From: Oscillospiraceae bacterium
Lineage (GTDB): Bacteria; Bacillota; Clostridia; Oscillospirales; Oscillospiraceae
Length of the DNA: 64,000 bases
Direction of reading: 5' to 3'
Assembly: GCA_017527825.1 (NCBI GenBank)
Contig: JAFXPO010000007.1
Location: 1-64,000 of the forward strand
Notes under the pieces: model-generated
The model's database searches: none
What the model was told of the DNA's origin: nothing
What the model saw: the letters and a program-made list of their open reading frames with translations, nothing else
Position numbers and translations under genes: made by a program
Part shown: positions 62,012 through 64,000 of the stretch, piece by piece
How the letters are laid out: every line of letters begins with the position of its first letter
Position numbering within the stretch: position 1 is the first letter of the stretch

Positions 62012-64000
62012 ATGAATTCCCTATCCCAAGCCATCGGCGCGCTGCCGGAGCTGCGGGAGGTACGGGAAGCCATCGAGGCGGGGCGCTGCCCCGCGTCGGT
62101 CTCCGGGCTGTCCCCCGTCCACCGCGCCATGGTCGCCGCGGCGCTGCGTCAAGCGATGCAGCGTCCCTTTGTCGTGCTCTGCGCCGACGAGGGCGAGGCA
62201 AAGCGCATGGCGATCGACCTGCAAACCCTCACCGGCGTCGAGCCGGCGCTGCTGTTTGCCCGCGACTGGCAGCTCCGCGACCGCGTCTACGCCTCCCACA
62301 GCTTTGAGCAGCAGCGGCTCGGCACGCTCTGTTCCCTCGCCGCCGGCAAGGCGGCGGCGCTGGTGGCGACCGTGGACGGCGTCATGCAGCGCACGCTGCC
62401 CCCCGACGCGCTGCGGGACGCGGCGCTGACGCTCAAGCCCGGCGACCGCCACGACTTAAACGAGCTGGCGCGGCGGCTGGACGCCTCCGGCTACGCCCGC
62501 GCGGAGCAGGTGGAGGGCGTGGGACAGTTCGCGCTGCGCGGCGGCATTCTGGACGTGTGGTCGCCGCTCGCGGAGCCGACGCGCGTGGAATTCTTCGACG
62601 ACGAGATCGACGCCATGGGCGAGTTTGACGTGACCACCCAGCGCCGCACGAAGAACATCAGGTCACTGACCGTCCTCCCCGCCGCGGAGGTGCTGCCCGA
62701 CGCCGCCGAGGGCGGTCGCGAGGGGCTGTACGCCCGCGTGGAGCATGTCATGAAGCAGCTCGGCCGCAAGAAAGGCGCGGATAAGGCGATTGACACCCTC
62801 CGCGCCGACCTGGAGCGTTTTCAGCAGCGACTCCCTGTGGGCGGCATGGACCGCTATTTGCTTGCCTGCTACCCCACGGCGGTGACCGCGCTGGACTATT
62901 TCCCGCCTGACGCGCTGGTGTTCCTCAGCGACGGCGCGCGGCTCGCCGAGCGGGCGAAGAACTACCTCTGGGAGCTGGAGCAGGACAGCCTGCCCGTCAT
63001 CGAGACCGGCGAGCTGGCGGGCGCGTTCGCGGAGGTCGCGCTCTCCGCCGACACGCTTGCCGAGAAGCTGAGCGCGTTCCCGGCGGTACAATTGAACGCG
63101 CTGCCCACCTCCCGCGACCTGCTGCCGCCCCGGACGCTGCTGAGCATGAACGTCAAGCAGCTGCCCAGCTACGGCGGCAGTCTGGAAACCGCCGCGGCGG
63201 ACATGCAGCACTACATCTCCACCGGCAGCGGCGTGACGGTGCTCTGCGGCAACGAGACCCGCGCGAGGAACTTCCTGCGCCTGCTGGAGGAGCGCAAGAT
63301 CAAGGCGCGCCCCGACTTCAAAAACGAGACCCTGCCCCGTCTGGGCGAGATTGTCATCGGTCTCGGCATCCTTTCCGCGGGCTGCGAGCTGCCCCAGCTC
63401 AATCTGGCGATCCTCACCGAGGGACAGCTCACCGCGCCGGTGGCGGGCAAAAAGTCCAAATCCCGCCAAACGAAGGATTCCAACCGGCAGAAGCTGCAAT
63501 CCTACACCGACCTCTCCCCCGGCGATCTGGTCGTACATGTCCACCACGGCATCGGGCGCTTCGTGGGCATCGAGCGGATGCGCGTGGACGGCGCGGACAA
63601 GGACTACATCAAGATCGCCTACGCCGGAAGCGACAGCCTTTACGTCCCCGCGACGCAGCTTGACCTCGTGTCCAAGTACATCGGCGGCGGCGAGGACGAG
63701 GACGGCCGCCCCACCACCCGCCTCAATAAGCTGGGCGGCACGGACTGGACCCGCGCCAAGGCGAAGGCAAAGGCGGCGGCGAAGGATCTCGCCAAGGGTC
63801 TCATCGCGCTCTACGCCGAGCGGCAGCGGCGGCCGGGCTTCGCGTTCTCGCCGGATTCGCCATGGCAGCGTGAATTTGAGGATTCGTTCGACTATGCCGA
63901 AACTGACGACCAGCTCCGCGCGATTGCCGACATCAAGAGCGACATGGAGCGCAAGACGCCGATGGATCGCCTGCTTTGCGGCGACGTGGGCTACGGCAAG
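62012..64000 (+). CDS. mfd: Transcription-repair coupling factor Mfd (5' part)
   Basis: Mfd releases RNA polymerase stalled at DNA damage and hands the lesion to UvrA. The first 663 codons are here; the gene leaves the right edge inside the helicase Walker A (CGDVGYGK). The N-terminal UvrB-homology region reads ARDWQLRDRVYASHSFEQQR, then QFALRGGILDVWSPLAEPTR, PTRVEFFDDEIDAMGEFD and the D3 linker. The RNA polymerase-interacting domain has LSPGDLVVHVHHGIGRFVGI near residue 507. Just before the edge is EFEDSFDYAETDDQLRAIAD. ATG 62012 is used; an in-frame ATG at 62003 overlapping the pth stop is equally possible. UvrA and UvrB are encoded at 29-35 kb. Confidence 0.96.
   Translation, partial: MNSLSQAIGALPELREVREAIEAGRCPASVSGLSPVHRAMVAAALRQAMQRPFVVLCADEGEAKRMAIDLQTLTGVEPALLFARDWQLRDRVYASHSFEQQRLGTLCSLAAGKAAALVATVDGVMQRTLPPDALRDAALTLKPGDRHDLNELARRLDASGYARAEQVEGVGQFALRGGILDVWSPLAEPTRVEFFDDEIDAMGEFDVTTQRRTKNIRSLTVLPAAEVLPDAAEGGREGLYARVEHVMKQLGRKKGADKAIDTLRADLERFQQRLPVGGMDRYLLACYPTAVTALDYFPPDALVFLSDGARLAERAKNYLWELEQDSLPVIETGELAGAFAEVALSADTLAEKLSAFPAVQLNALPTSRDLLPPRTLLSMNVKQLPSYGGSLETAAADMQHYISTGSGVTVLCGNETRARNFLRLLEERKIKARPDFKNETLPRLGEIVIGLGILSAGCELPQLNLAILTEGQLTAPVAGKKSKSRQTKDSNRQKLQSYTDLSPGDLVVHVHHGIGRFVGIERMRVDGADKDYIKIAYAGSDSLYVPATQLDLVSKYIGGGEDEDGRPTTRLNKLGGTDWTRAKAKAKAAAKDLAKGLIALYAERQRRPGFAFSPDSPWQREFEDSFDYAETDDQLRAIADIKSDMERKTPMDRLLCGDVGYGK

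Overview
This window is about 63 percent GC by eye. It looks like a chromosomal segment of an anaerobic, high-GC member of the Clostridia (Oscillospiraceae-like). The main reasons are a complete six-gene RNF complex, pyruvate phosphate dikinase, a phosphofructokinase with PPi-type motifs, a tryptophan T-box leader, consensus SigA promoters (TTGACA-17-TATAAT type) and DUF6465/DUF975/DUF3810 family proteins. Genes are tightly packed on both strands, and most convergent pairs share a bidirectional hairpin terminator. I saw no rRNA, tRNA, CRISPR array, prophage or insertion sequence.

Layout, left to right. 0-6 kb: 5' part of ppdK (-), threonine aldolase (-), rpsF-ssb-rpsR (+), a small acidic EF-hand-like protein (-) and a frameshifted EF-G paralogue (-). 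6-13 kb: a lipid kinase and an AI-2E family permease fire divergently; then coenzyme A genes, panT-like/coaX (-) divergent from coaBC (+), followed by a DUF3810 metalloprotease-like protein and an LCP ligase. 13-25.9 kb: DUF6465, ftsH, rlmB, a degenerate P-type ATPase, PPi-type pfk and fba, a CPBP protease, pta and a LysM-G5-M23 peptidase. 25.9-28.4 kb: znuACB zinc uptake with a palindromic operator. 28.4-34.7 kb: radC-uvrB-(EamA remnant)-ybaK-uvrA repair operon. 34.7-37 kb: PAP2 phosphatase, a degenerate HAD protein and a CofE-like ligase. 37.3-42.5 kb: rnfCDGEAB. 42.7-51.4 kb: DUF975 protein; metallophosphoesterase-small protein-recD2-mnmG operon; prfB and a MATE exporter. 51.4-58.5 kb: T-box-controlled TrpB-like synthase, a membrane M23 peptidase, a GpmI-like protein lacking catalytic residues, tpiA, pgk and trmL. 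58.8-64 kb: a GlmU-like acetyltransferase, prs, pth and the 5' part of mfd.

How it works together. PPDK, PPi-type PFK, FBA, TPI and PGK give most of a pyrophosphate-linked glycolysis. Pta and RNF supply substrate-level and ion-motive energy conservation. UvrA, UvrB, RadC, Mfd and RecD2 form a repair set.

Most unusual items. (1) Two copies, in opposite orientation, of an unrecognised ~420-430 bp palindromic intergenic element with CTGA...TCAG hairpin ends; in copy A the ends carry the stop codons of both flanking convergent genes. (2) Several apparent pseudoenzymes: P-type ATPase-like, GpmI-like, HAD-like, and GlmU without a uridylyltransferase domain. (3) AT-rich mosaic patches inside uvrA. 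(4) A 23-bp operator on the znu promoter. (5) A palindromic -35 box shared by two divergent promoters.
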